A stretch of DNA of 55,114 nucleotides from Myxococcota bacterium (GCA_018821305.1 JAHJMN010000189.1:1-55114), one strand, 5' to 3'; positions 17,756 to 26,979 are shown, counted from the first letter of the stretch. The notes: a model not told the origin generated them from the letters alone. Program-made: numbers and translations.

Positions 17756-19036
17756 TCAAAGCATGCCATGTCTGGAGAAGAAGGAGCGAATTTTTCTTAT
17801 GGCACTTTCTTGAATTTGGCGAATTCTCTCACGGGAGAGATTGTACTCGTCACCAATCTCTTTCAATGTAGCAGCTTCATATGCTTCAAGACCATATCTC
17901 TTTCGAATAATGTCCTGCTCCATTGGAGTCAAAACTTCTTCGATAGCTTCCAGACTTAACTTATGCTCCAGAGATGAAATAACCGACGCACAAAGCCCCC
18001 CCTCAGTAGTCTGATCTTCAAGCATTTCAAGAAAAGTGCGTGAATCATCACCATTTACTTTTCGATCAAGGCTCATTGTTCCTTCCTGAAGGTAACACTC
18101 TATTTTGTCTATTTTCCTTGTTGTAGTACCCATTTCTGATGCAATTTCATCAATAGTTGCCGGTCTGCCAAGTTTTAATTGAAGATCTTTTTTCACTTTT
18201 ACAAGTTGCTGATACGATTCGATAAAATGAACTGGAAGCCTGACTGTCCTTCCCTTATCGGCAGTTGCCCTCGACACACTGTGCCGAATCCACCAGGCAG
18301 CGTAGGTTGAAAACCTGTATCCGCGATCGGGATCATACCGATCAACCGCCTTCATGAGCCCGATGTTTCCTTCCTGAATCAGGTCGACTAGATTCAAGTG
18401 CCCATGATGATATTTCCTGGCAACACTGATTACTAAACGCAGGTTTGCTCTGACAAAAATATGTTTATTTTCTATAAGTTCATGATAGGAAGTCATCATG
18501 CGATCGAAGATTCCCAGGATTTGATTGTGAGATCCGTTTCGTCGTTTTAGATTCCGGATATGACGAACAAGATCTTCAAATCTGTGAATCGAACAACCAA
18601 GAAGAATTTCATCCAGATCAGAAATAGCGAGAGAAGTAGCAGCCGAATTCAAAATATCACTACTGCACTCGCCCCGAGTGTTAAATTCTTCAAAAAAGGA
18701 CATAAGAGGAAGCGGAATATCCTGGGAAATGGACTGGAAATCATCCAGTATGTGACTTCGCAACCCGGGAATAAGGAAAACATCCTTCCAGATCTGCACA
18801 CGTAGAGATCTGATCTCATACCCGATCCTGAATTCTTCTTCAGAACTCAGTGTGGAAAACCGTCCCATCTCCCGGAAGTATAACTGAGAAAGCCTATCCC
18901 AATTGGAATAACTCCAATCTTCACTTTCATCGCTTTCTTCTGTTATTTCAGTGATTTGTTCCTGCTGAGGTTCGGTTTCTGACAGGGAAGAATTAAAATT
19001 ATCGGCCCCTTCAAGTTCATCAATAAGTTGAAGCAT
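17756..19036 (-). CDS. RNA polymerase sigma-70 family factor (group 1/2-like)
   Basis: A 426-residue sigma factor. An acidic N-terminus precedes region 1.2 (LSQLYFREMGRFSTLSSEEE). A non-conserved helical insert follows, then region 2 (ANLRLVISVARKYHHGHLNLVDLIQEGNIGLMKAVDRYD and YRFSTYAAWWIRHSVSRA), region 3 (RLPVHFIE, GRPATIDEIASEMG) and region 4 (LTPMEQDIIRKRYGL, TLKEIGDEYNLSRERIRQIQ). The -10 and -35 reading residues look intact, so it should recognise sigma-70-like promoters. Its size suggests a stationary-phase or alternative factor, though a housekeeping role cannot be excluded. GGAGGTC lies four bases before the start. A TATAAT-like hexamer lies upstream at 19120-19125 on this strand. 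Confidence 0.9.
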   Translation of the reverse strand: MLQLIDELEGADNFNSSLSETEPQQEQITEITEESDESEDWSYSNWDRLSQLYFREMGRFSTLSSEEEFRIGYEIRSLRVQIWKDVFLIPGLRSHILDDFQSISQDIPLPLMSFFEEFNTRGECSSDILNSAATSLAISDLDEILLGCSIHRFEDLVRHIRNLKRRNGSHNQILGIFDRMMTSYHELIENKHIFVRANLRLVISVARKYHHGHLNLVDLIQEGNIGLMKAVDRYDPDRGYRFSTYAAWWIRHSVSRATADKGRTVRLPVHFIESYQQLVKVKKDLQLKLGRPATIDEIASEMGTTTRKIDKIECYLQEGTMSLDRKVNGDDSRTFLEMLEDQTTEGGLCASVISSLEHKLSLEAIEEVLTPMEQDIIRKRYGLEAYEAATLKEIGDEYNLSRERIRQIQESAIRKIRSFFSRHGML

Positions 19037-19280
19037 GGAAGACCTCCATAAGCTAAGTTAATTAAGTAAACACACTAAAAACAATTAAACAATTAAGAAA
19101 AAACAAATAAGCAATAGTTATTATAGGTTGTGATTTGTATGATTTCCAGTTAAAAATTTCTTTCGGTATTCCAACCTTCGAACAAAAAGTAAATATTTTT
19201 TCACATTTACTTCTTCCTGCTTCTCTCTACTGCTTTCGGAATAATACGATAGTGACTTAATTTAAAGATAAATGTCTAAC

Positions 19281-21128
19281 TCAATTTTCAAGATTTGTTA
19301 GAATTTCCTTGAGATGCTTTAATAGCAATAGCCGGGATTCATCATCAATGGTTGAGAAGAGTATATCATTCGCCAGATTGGACGCTGTTATCAAAATACC
19401 TGCATGCTGATGACCTTCATTCCTTACTCTCCTCGCATAGTTTACGGCACTTTCTCCAGGCATTCTTGGAATATCCATGAACATGTCATTTCCAGCAATT
19501 TCTTGAAAAATCATTGAGGCTTCATAACTTGTTATGCTTGCTTTTCTAGGGGCAGGAATGGTTGATAATGCATCGGATTGATTTTCTTGATCATGACCAG
19601 TGTTAAACCTGTGAAAAATATAGAATCCGGTAATTAAAAGTAAAATTACAAGTGCAATATATTTCAGGTTTGCAACAATAGATTCATTCCGGTGAACTTG
19701 GCGTGCTGAAATGCGTGCGCTTACCGTTGGATCATAAACAATCCAGCCCTTATCGGGAATGAAGACTCGAACCCAACTGTGAGCATCCAACCCTGTAAAC
19801 CTTACGTGCTTCTGATCCTTTCCATTACGGGAAAAACCCAGAACCAAATCTGCTCTATAGCCAAGTTGTCTTAAAATGAGAACTGCTGCGCTTGCATATA
19901 AGCCACAAGGTCCCTTTCTGGTTTTCTCAAGGAAATATTCCACAGGATCCTGAGTCCCTGCCGAAGGAGCTACATCATCCGAGTAATCAAAATGTTCAAA
20001 ATATTTGTTAAGAACATCAAGAACAAAACCACCCTTCATTATTTCTTTCTCTAATTTTCCAGCAACTCTATTTACGGCCTGATTATCGATTGAAACTGAC
20101 TTAAAAAAAGGATCATTTCTGATAGTATTTGTAATAACGATAGTATACTCAGATGGAGGAGGTATTACTTTTAGACCGTTCCATGGAATTAATCTCTCAT
20201 TTCCGTAAATATTGACTATTGTTCCGTCTATTGGTGCAAAGATTTCTTCAATACCTTCATATTGTTTCACTTCTATTTTATTTACTATCTTTTGTTTAAT
20301 TTGCCCTTTATGCGGTTGTTCTAAATTGACTGGATACCAAATTCCTTTTTCATATCGACTCAGAACAACACCCTCAAGATACAGCCGTCCTTTCAGAGCT
20401 TCTGATGACTTTATTTCTAACAGTAACTTCTTGGAAAGGTTAAGTTTTCCGTATGTGTTAAGATTGAAGTTTCCATGTACATTGAAGCCGGTCCAGGATG
20501 AAACTTTCTTTACCGCAGTAGCCACAGGAACCATAAAAGCAGAAAGAATAAGTGTTGTCACCACCAGAAACGCGGAAGTTGCAAAAATAAAATTGCGCAG
20601 CCAAGGATCCAGGACCTTGCGGCTTTTCAGGAGCCTTTCAACCTCTACCATTCGACTTTCTCTACCTATGCGGTGCTTGATAATATGATGATTTTCGATG
20701 TCATGGCGAAGTAAAAGAAGGTGTGAATTTACAAAAAGTGTGAACAGGAAAAAACTTTCAAGAGCAACAACATATAGAGTCTGCCTGTACAAAGGTATTA
20801 ATACAACTGCGCCACAGAATGAAAAAAGTAAAATAAGAAACTGATTCCTGAAAGCCCGTCTAAGTGAAGAAAAAATAACAACAAACATCAATTGAATAGA
20901 GATGAGTATATTAAATGCATTGAAATCTTTTGATATAAAGTAACCCAACAGACTAACAATAACCAAAATCGCAGGTAATTTCAGATACTTCAAATCAATA
21001 AAAATCAGAAGCAGGGGAAAAATCGAAAAAATACTTAAAAGGCTACCAAGCCTCTGTCCCGCAAGGAGAAAAGAAGCAAAAACTGAGAAAAAGGTAGCAA
21101 TGCGCTCAACAGTTTCAAATGGCATCAT
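19281..21128 (-). CDS. TgpA-like membrane transglutaminase-domain protein
   Basis: A 615-residue protein with about six N-terminal membrane helices, an extracytoplasmic stretch and a transglutaminase-like core. The catalytic triad is visible as Cys in GPCGLYASA, His in GLDAHSWVRVF and Asp in WIVYDPT. Another membrane helix near residue 500 (YIALVILLLITGFYIF) precedes a helical cytoplasmic tail. This is the arrangement of TgpA/DUF3488 proteins, which usually accompany DUF58 proteins and MoxR ATPases. The start overlaps the DUF58 stop by ATGA. No MoxR gene is adjacent. Confidence 0.85.
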   Translation of the reverse strand: MMPFETVERIATFFSVFASFLLAGQRLGSLLSIFSIFPLLLIFIDLKYLKLPAILVIVSLLGYFISKDFNAFNILISIQLMFVVIFSSLRRAFRNQFLILLFSFCGAVVLIPLYRQTLYVVALESFFLFTLFVNSHLLLLRHDIENHHIIKHRIGRESRMVEVERLLKSRKVLDPWLRNFIFATSAFLVVTTLILSAFMVPVATAVKKVSSWTGFNVHGNFNLNTYGKLNLSKKLLLEIKSSEALKGRLYLEGVVLSRYEKGIWYPVNLEQPHKGQIKQKIVNKIEVKQYEGIEEIFAPIDGTIVNIYGNERLIPWNGLKVIPPPSEYTIVITNTIRNDPFFKSVSIDNQAVNRVAGKLEKEIMKGGFVLDVLNKYFEHFDYSDDVAPSAGTQDPVEYFLEKTRKGPCGLYASAAVLILRQLGYRADLVLGFSRNGKDQKHVRFTGLDAHSWVRVFIPDKGWIVYDPTVSARISARQVHRNESIVANLKYIALVILLLITGFYIFHRFNTGHDQENQSDALSTIPAPRKASITSYEASMIFQEIAGNDMFMDIPRMPGESAVNYARRVRNEGHQHAGILITASNLANDILFSTIDDESRLLLLKHLKEILTNLEN

Positions 21129-22084
21129 AATTCCATGTTTATAATAAAATCGTCCGGAGACATTTTCGGAAAAAACCCATCTCCTGATTCAATTTTTGAA
21201 AGAAAAACTTGAATTCGATAATAGTTCTTCTCTCCAGCCACTGGTGTAAGGTAAGAACTTCTCGTAATGATTCCTACTTCATATCCGAGACTTAAAAGCT
21301 CATGAGCCAGGCCAGTTGTTATGGAAATTACTTTTTCAAAATTATCAAATGCTCTAATGTATCCACCCTGAGGATGAGGAATGATCCTGTTATCTATTCT
21401 GAGCCAAACAGGCTGTAACTGATTTCGCGAACTGCGTCTTGTCATAAGTCGATTAGAGCGAAAACTGGCACTCCAGTGTATAAACTTCATATGGTCACCG
21501 GGACGAAAAGGTTTTAAACTGAAATCAAGGTCCTGAACTGCAGATATTGCTCTGGAGTTAATCTTTAATCCGCTTCTATCTTTTTCGGGCCATACCAGAT
21601 GCTCCTCCATCAATTCATAATATCTTGATATTTTTACTAAATTAAACGGGAAAACCGTTGATATCCATACACCTTCAAAACGAATTCTTCCTCTCTGAAC
21701 AAAAGCATGACGATAATATGTGATCTGAGTGTCTAATGATGCAACTTTAAAAAAGTAACAGGGTTTATCAATGGAAATCTGGTTATGTACGTCCTTTATT
21801 TTGAGACTGTACATACTAAGGAATGAACTATTATTTGTAATCCCGAGACCTACAAGGCATGGGTCGTAACATACAAGAGTCCGTGGAACCTTTCGAACTG
21901 GAGTAATCGAGTTAAGTGTAATCACAGCGAAAATTATACTCATGAGGATCATGAGTATAATGGAAGAACCGAGAATTATCAGGCCATGATTTAAATAAAA
22001 AAAACCCGCCGAAAAAAGTATTACAGCACAAATTAAGACAATAACACCCACTGGGGTTATTGAAAATCGGGGATCTTTTTTCAT
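21125..22084 (-). CDS. DUF58 domain protein
   Basis: A 319-residue protein with two N-terminal membrane helices (residues about 10-55) and the DUF58 block FRPGDHMKFIHWSASFRSNRLMTRR near residue 185-210. DUF58 domains resemble von Willebrand A folds and occur with TgpA-like transglutaminases and MoxR ATPases. It is the first gene of the minus-strand run, overlapping the transglutaminase gene, so the two are likely partners at the membrane. Confidence 0.85.
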   Translation of the reverse strand: MKKDPRFSITPVGVIVLICAVILFSAGFFYLNHGLIILGSSIILMILMSIIFAVITLNSITPVRKVPRTLVCYDPCLVGLGITNNSSFLSMYSLKIKDVHNQISIDKPCYFFKVASLDTQITYYRHAFVQRGRIRFEGVWISTVFPFNLVKISRYYELMEEHLVWPEKDRSGLKINSRAISAVQDLDFSLKPFRPGDHMKFIHWSASFRSNRLMTRRSSRNQLQPVWLRIDNRIIPHPQGGYIRAFDNFEKVISITTGLAHELLSLGYEVGIITRSSYLTPVAGEKNYYRIQVFLSKIESGDGFFPKMSPDDFIINMEL

Positions 22085-22334
22085 TTATGAACTCCGTAAA
22101 ATTCGATATATGGTATACCAGAATTGATTTATTTTGTACATTAGCTCTGGATTCTCTTATGGAATAAATATCGAGACCGCTTTCGGCTTAACATAGTTGA
22201 TTGATTACATGTGTTATTGGTTGATTCATGCAATTTTTATTTTTAATCAGTCGCGCAGTTACCGAATCCAGTCAGACCATGGAATTTCACTGTAAATCCA
22301 TAGCACAGGAATTAAAAAGGTTTTTATAAATACC

Positions 22335-23177
22335 ATGAACTGTTACGGTGAAACTGTTTTATATTGGAAAATTAAAGAGTTAGAAGAGACAGCATGGAGT
22401 GGAGTACTTAGCTTTCAAAAGAATGGTGAAAACACTGGCCGGGTTCTGTTCAGTGGCGGTCACATAAGTTGGGCGGAAGGATCCGGACAGAAAGATAATC
22501 TCTTCAAAGCTCTCGTAGAAATAGCTCAAATTGGTAAGGAAGATCTGCTTTTTGCAGAATCGGTATTTCAGGAGAAAAAGGGTAAATCAGATTTTGTAGG
22601 CATATTGGAAGAATATGGTCTTGTTCCTTTCTGGACACTTCGTGAATGTTTAAGAATTCATATCAATTCCGCTTTAATGACACTTTTGGGTGATGAAACT
22701 CTTGAATTTATTGACAATCCTCAACTCAAAATAAGTGCCAGCAAACACGTTTTTACTCTTGAAGAACTGGTGTCGGCCCGTACTTTAGCTGAAGTAAAGT
22801 CATTTAACTTTTTATCCATTCCAGGATTAGAATTTGTTGAAGTAAGAACACATAATGACGGTACAGTAATGCGCTGGCCTGATACGACAAATACCGATAG
22901 TAAAATTGATGATTTCTGGAGTTTTGAAAAACGGTTCCGTTCAAAACTTGAAGATCATTTGGATTTCCCCAAAATGCACTCCTATCATTTTGGTCATGCG
23001 GTATATCTTCATATACCAATCCCGGATTTTTACCGCAGCTCACTGTTCATCAGAATTTCCCCATCAGTCTCTTTTGAAGAAGCGGCTGCTCTCTCAGTTG
23101 ATTATTCAACTCTTATTGTGATGCAGATTTCAAACACTGTAATTCCCATGAAGTCTGTTACAGAAGGAGCCCCATGA
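22335..23177 (+). CDS. DUF4388-like (PATAN-type) protein
   Basis: A 280-residue cytoplasmic protein. Residues 15-70 (WSGVLSFQKNGENTGRVLFS, then GGHISWAEG and DNLFKALVEIAQ) follow the DUF4388/PATAN pattern, in which a beta-hairpin with a small-residue turn precedes helices; such domains occur in deltaproteobacterial signalling proteins. The C-terminal half (about 190-280) is unrecognised. No strong ribosome binding site is visible at the ATG. The stop overlaps the start of the next gene by ATGA, so the two products probably work together. Confidence 0.5.
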   Translation: MNCYGETVLYWKIKELEETAWSGVLSFQKNGENTGRVLFSGGHISWAEGSGQKDNLFKALVEIAQIGKEDLLFAESVFQEKKGKSDFVGILEEYGLVPFWTLRECLRIHINSALMTLLGDETLEFIDNPQLKISASKHVFTLEELVSARTLAEVKSFNFLSIPGLEFVEVRTHNDGTVMRWPDTTNTDSKIDDFWSFEKRFRSKLEDHLDFPKMHSYHFGHAVYLHIPIPDFYRSSLFIRISPSVSFEEAAALSVDYSTLIVMQISNTVIPMKSVTEGAP

Positions 23178-24571
23178 GCGAAAAACAGCGCAATGAATTA
23201 TCAAGTATGCTTGGAAACATGCTTGCAGACCGTTCATTTCTTGAAATTGACCGTCGTCTGCGTAAACCAAACATGTTTTCTATTCTTCGAATGCAGTATC
23301 GACGCAGTATCTATAGCTCGCTTCTGGCATATTTACTCAATCCTCATGAAAATCATGGACTTGAAGATAACTTTTTACGCCTGTTTTTATCTAAAGCTCT
23401 TGCATCAAACCCCGTTGGAATAACAGAAGAATCGGAAATAAGCCCAATTCCATTTGAATCCGTTGAAAAACACATTCTTGATTGGGACCAACTGGATGTT
23501 CTTTCAGCAGATCTCCGGGAAACCATGATAGCTACAGACTTTCCTCTTGGAGATGAAGGTCGCAGTGTTGATATCTGCATATGGAATGAACCGTACAGTT
23601 TCGCAGTGTATGTTGAGAATATGGTTACAGCAAGAGACAGTTGGCGAAAATATCATGGCAGTGGAGTAAAATCAGTAAAAAGTCTATCCAGCGAGTATCT
23701 TCTGGATCTTTATCGCCGCTGGTCTACTGAACGAAGTGAAATTGAATATCAGATTCTTCCAGTTTTTTTAACAAATTCTGGAACACTTCCCGGGGAAACC
23801 CGTTTAACGCGTGTACTCGATTATTCATGGATGGTTGACGAACTAATTGAATTCCTTAATTATCCTACAATATCAGAACATGCTAGAATGCTTTTGTCGG
23901 ACTTTATTGAGCATCTCAGGCGAGAACATGCCGAAGTTCTTGACCCTGATTTTTATAATAAGATAAATGTAATTACCGATATATACGGACCAGCTATATG
24001 CCGTATGCATGATCATGTTGCAGAATGTCGAGGATGTGACAGTGATGATGATATGATCGTAGCTTTTCATGATATTTACAGACGGCACAGTGATACAGTT
24101 GAAACTCTATGGCTTTACAGTGACTCGAAGAATTTCCCCGTAATTAAAGACCTTCGTAAAGAAATTGACAGTCTCAGACACGATGATTCCATGAGAATTT
24201 TCCAGAATCCATCAACAATTAGTGCATCTCATTCATCTTGGCTTTCATTAGATAATTCCCTTGGAAAGAAAAGTGGACTTGAGAGTTTTCTTGCAGAGGT
24301 TTACTTCAGTGCATCCATCGGCACATGTGGAATATTTATTTATAAAGAACCATCAAGAGGGATGCTTGATCGAATCTGGATGAAAGCGCAGGAAATCGCT
24401 GAAGATATGGATATTGAATTATATCCTCGAAAAGATACATCTCATAATTTCCATTTGGTTAAGAAAAGTTACGAAGTATATAACTCACTTGATATTGCAC
24501 GCGATTTTATAAGATTTTATCGAATGATGGATGAGATTTTTTCAGATATATTGCCACCACGTCCAGAATAG
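23174..24571 (+). CDS. Degenerate PD-(D/E)XK nuclease-superfamily protein
   Basis: A 465-residue protein. The segment SSLLAYLLNPHENHGLEDNF (48-67) matches the N-terminal signature of the PDDEXK_4 family, and VDICIWNEPYSFAVYVENM (132-150) matches its core: Asp133, then Glu148-Asn149 and, where the catalytic Lys should be, Met150. WRKY at 157-160 fits the helix that follows. The lost Lys suggests no nuclease activity, or a displaced Lys. The remaining 300 residues are helical and unrecognised. It is coupled to the DUF4388-like gene. Such a pair could be a regulatory or defence module; only the coupling and the motif are observed. Confidence 0.6.
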   Translation: MSEKQRNELSSMLGNMLADRSFLEIDRRLRKPNMFSILRMQYRRSIYSSLLAYLLNPHENHGLEDNFLRLFLSKALASNPVGITEESEISPIPFESVEKHILDWDQLDVLSADLRETMIATDFPLGDEGRSVDICIWNEPYSFAVYVENMVTARDSWRKYHGSGVKSVKSLSSEYLLDLYRRWSTERSEIEYQILPVFLTNSGTLPGETRLTRVLDYSWMVDELIEFLNYPTISEHARMLLSDFIEHLRREHAEVLDPDFYNKINVITDIYGPAICRMHDHVAECRGCDSDDDMIVAFHDIYRRHSDTVETLWLYSDSKNFPVIKDLRKEIDSLRHDDSMRIFQNPSTISASHSSWLSLDNSLGKKSGLESFLAEVYFSASIGTCGIFIYKEPSRGMLDRIWMKAQEIAEDMDIELYPRKDTSHNFHLVKKSYEVYNSLDIARDFIRFYRMMDEIFSDILPPRPE

Positions 24572-24609
24572 TTTTTTATCACTTGCTTGCAAATTTCTAT
24601 ACATTGAAG

Positions 24610-25320
24610 TTAATATCCTGGAGTCTGAATAATGTGGTCAAGACCGCGGAAAATTCCGCAATTTTTTATCAGACCATTATCACCTGTAAATACTAATCCT
24701 TCCAGATAATCCGGCATTTTACTTGAAGAAAATCCAAGATATCTTTTAAGACTTGCAATTACAAAATCATGACTGCAGACGAGGGAAGGCGAAACAGAAA
24801 AAGCGTGTCTTATAAGATCCAGAATCTCCATGGCATTCTCCTTGATTGGTCTAAAACCATCTTCAGCTCCCGATTCGATGAACCTGAAACATTTTTGCCA
24901 GAATAAATCCGGATTCATCTCTGAATATGCTTCTTCTTTAATAAAAGCTCCAGGCAACCCAAGAAATTGTTTTGTTTCAATGTCATCCCATTTAATCGCA
25001 ACACCTGCACCGTGAGCATAATTTAAACATGTATCTATACACCGGGAGACTGGAGATGAAAAAAAAGATTTAAAATGATGTTCTTTGAACACAGCTCCGA
25101 GCTGACTTGCATAATCGCGTCCCTTATCAGTCAACAAAACATCATTGCCCCAATTTCCAGGCTTGATAGGAAATCGGCGTGAGTGACGCACCAGAATACA
25201 GACTTGCAACCCATCATCTAAAAATTTGTAAATTTCCTCAGGAGAAAATAAATGGAACTTCAGGTTGATTGACTCAACACTCTGAGTTGTTTTTGGTTTA
25301 TATGTATCTAAAGATTTCAT
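24610..25320 (-). CDS. Histidine phosphatase superfamily protein
   Basis: A 236-residue protein with a variant catalytic motif, LVRHSRR (RHS for RHG, near residue 40), a Glu in YSEMNPDLFW-like context and the second His in LVCSHDFVI (near 183). This is the phosphoglycerate-mutase-like fold, with a phospho-His intermediate; the substrate is unknown. The phrase FFSSPVSRCIDT is typical of the family. It lies 45 bases after the ArsR gene in the same direction and may be its target. Confidence 0.8.
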   Translation of the reverse strand: MKSLDTYKPKTTQSVESINLKFHLFSPEEIYKFLDDGLQVCILVRHSRRFPIKPGNWGNDVLLTDKGRDYASQLGAVFKEHHFKSFFSSPVSRCIDTCLNYAHGAGVAIKWDDIETKQFLGLPGAFIKEEAYSEMNPDLFWQKCFRFIESGAEDGFRPIKENAMEILDLIRHAFSVSPSLVCSHDFVIASLKRYLGFSSSKMPDYLEGLVFTGDNGLIKNCGIFRGLDHIIQTPGY

Positions 25321-25365
25321 GTTTTTATTAATAAATTCCGACTAAAAACCAGAATTTTATCCTGA

Positions 25366-25749
25366 TTACGGTTTTGACCTTTTCAGACATGTTTCATAGT
25401 TGGGACACAGGTTACAACAATTACAATCAGTTCCTGCACAGATAGATGTGTTGAAAACAAGATTTCGCAGTGTATTTATCATGAAATCAGAATTTACCGA
25501 ATAATAGTGATGCCTGTCCTGACGGCTGGCGATTAGGACACCGGACTTATGCATCTTTGAAAGATGACGTGAAACAACAGAGCGGTCCTGTGGAAGAAAA
25601 GAAGCAATTGTACCAACATCGGACTTGCCATTTTCGAGAAGAAAAACAAGTATTTTCGTTCTCACCGGTTCACTAAACATTTTGAAAAAATTACTATCCA
25701 GCAAATCTTTGAGGATCTTCACACTGACTGAGACTTCTTTTTCTACCAT
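25366..25749 (-). CDS. ArsR-family regulator with a C-terminal cysteine cluster
   Basis: A 127-residue winged-helix repressor-type protein. SEPVRTKILVFLL, the recognition helix DRSVVSRHLSKMHKSGVL and the wing RQDRHHYYSV define the ArsR/SmtB fold. The tail carries six Cys in 18 residues (104, 109, 111, 112, 115, 121), outside the usual alpha-3 metal site; it could hold a metal or an Fe-S cluster. Target genes are unproven; the histidine phosphatase follows it, and the rex-hyd operon starts about 500 bases away on the opposite strand. Confidence 0.85.
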   Translation of the reverse strand: MVEKEVSVSVKILKDLLDSNFFKMFSEPVRTKILVFLLENGKSDVGTIASFLPQDRSVVSRHLSKMHKSGVLIASRQDRHHYYSVNSDFMINTLRNLVFNTSICAGTDCNCCNLCPNYETCLKRSKP

Positions 25750-26251
25750 ATTTTACAACCTCAAAAAGCCATGTACTCGTAGTTCAGACTCATTTTAATG
25801 AATGGACTTATCTATAAGTTCATGATTTCAGATATACCACTCTCATAAAGAGAAGCAAATGCTAAAATTCTTTTAAAAATTACACAACATCTATATGATT
25901 CGCAAGGCAAATCGCATACACCACTTTCGGAATAATAGGATTGTTTTGATTCTTAGACCGCTTCATGAGTAAAAGGATCAAAACGGGAAAAGTACTTGTT
26001 TTCATCCTGCCATTTGTAATTATGCATTGATTTTGAATGTTTAACCGCTGATCCTGAACCTGTTTTCCTGACTGCCTGAGTCCCTGTTAAAAAAATTCAG
26101 ATAAACAGGAAATCAATAGCAGTAACAGGAAAACAGGCTCATTCCTGAAGCATTTCTTTAAACCGAGTCACAATCGTATTACTCAGGAAGCGGTGTATTA
26201 CGACACAAATCTTAACTGTGAAAAAAAAATCAATTTTTTGTGCCACTACTG
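25750..26251. other. Long intergenic region between the ArsR and rex genes
   Basis: No convincing gene is present. It holds the CCTG-array inverted repeat (26053-26137), a 14-base sequence CTTTCGGAATAATA at 25924-25937 that recurs at 19233-19246, and an A/T-rich TGTGAA-start tract at 26217-26241 that could be a weak second Rex site. Confidence 0.6.
26053..26137. repeat. CCTG-array repeat with long inverted arms, copy 2
   Basis: CCTG occurs at 26053, 26059, 26067, 26075 and 26083, mostly 8 bases apart. CCTGTTTTCCTG (26059-26070) is perfectly complementary to CAGGAAAACAGG (26126-26137), and the pairing extends to 15 bases with one mismatch. The sequence between the arms is 55 bases. Confidence 0.7.
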
Positions 26252-26280
26252 TTGACAAAAATTGTGTGAGAAGGTATACA
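26252..26280 (+). promoter_or_regulatory. Sigma-70 promoter of the rex-hyd operon
   Basis: TTGACA (26252-26257), exactly 17 bases, then TATACA (26275-26280): a perfect -35 and a 5-of-6 -10. The expected start point is near 26287, touching the Rex-type palindrome. Confidence 0.75.
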
Positions 26281-26288
26281 AGTCTTAG

Positions 26289-26306
26289 CTGTTAATTTTT
26301 TCACAG
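26289..26306 (+). promoter_or_regulatory. Candidate Rex operator at the transcription start
   Basis: ctgttaattttttcacag is an 18-base palindrome of the form TGT(T/G)AA-N4-TT(C)ACA, matching the known Rex consensus (TTGTGAA-N4-TTCACAA-like). Position right after the -10 would let bound Rex block initiation. This predicts autoregulation and relief when NADH/NAD+ is high. Confidence 0.7.
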
Positions 26307-26340
26307 CGTGAAATTAATAACAGCAAGATGGAGAACCCAA

Positions 26341-26979
26341 ATGAACGCGTCCCGCAAAACAATTGAAAGACTCAGCCATTACCGAATGGTTCTGTCCCGT
26401 CTTTCGGGGCAGGGAGTTCAGAATATTTACAGCCGTGAACTTGCTGCCCTTGCAGATTGCACTCCAGCCCAAGTGCGCCGGGATCTTATGGTCACTGGAT
26501 ATGAAGGAAATCCTAAACACGGTTATAATATTTCTGAACTTAAAAAATCCCTTGATGTGTTTTTTGATTTCAAAGGAAATCTTGTCGCAGTAATTGTCGG
26601 TGCAGGATCCCTTGGAAGAGCTCTCATCGCATACTTCATGCCTAAAAAAACAATGTACGACATTGTTGCAGCCTTTGATTCAGATATGAATAAAACCGGA
26701 AGACTTATCAATGGAACACCATGTTTCCACATCAATGAAATGGTGGAAAAACTTCATGATCTGAAACCAGATATTGCACTGGTTACTGTTCCCGCTGAGT
26801 CTGCGCAGGAAGTTGCTCTTAAACTTGTTAAGTCCGGAGTGTCAGGAATCCTCAACTTTGCACCAGTGAGGCTTAAAGTTCCAGAAAAAGTGTACGTTGA
26901 GAACATCGATGTAACCATGTCTCTTGAAAAAGTTGCCTTCTTCTCAAGGCAATACCGGGAGGAAAAAAATAATGGATAG
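26341..26979 (+). CDS. rex: Redox-sensing transcriptional repressor Rex
   Basis: A 212-residue repressor that senses NADH/NAD+. The N-terminal winged helix (RLSHYRMVLSRLSGQG, LAALADCTPAQVRRDLMVTG) precedes a Rossmann NAD-binding domain with VIVGAGSLGRALIAYF, the AAFDSD acidic end and a domain-swap C-terminal helix (VAFFSRQYREE). The ATG at 26341 follows GGAG by 9 bases and matches the usual length; an upstream in-frame GTG at 26308 would place coding sequence against the operator. The end overlaps hydC, showing rex leads the hydrogenase operon. Confidence 0.93.
   Translation: MNASRKTIERLSHYRMVLSRLSGQGVQNIYSRELAALADCTPAQVRRDLMVTGYEGNPKHGYNISELKKSLDVFFDFKGNLVAVIVGAGSLGRALIAYFMPKKTMYDIVAAFDSDMNKTGRLINGTPCFHINEMVEKLHDLKPDIALVTVPAESAQEVALKLVKSGVSGILNFAPVRLKVPEKVYVENIDVTMSLEKVAFFSRQYREEKNNG

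Noticed and set aside
26053-26137. CCTG array as a possible CRISPR
   Set aside because: Units are 4 bases with 4-base spacers, far below repeat and spacer lengths; no cas genes.
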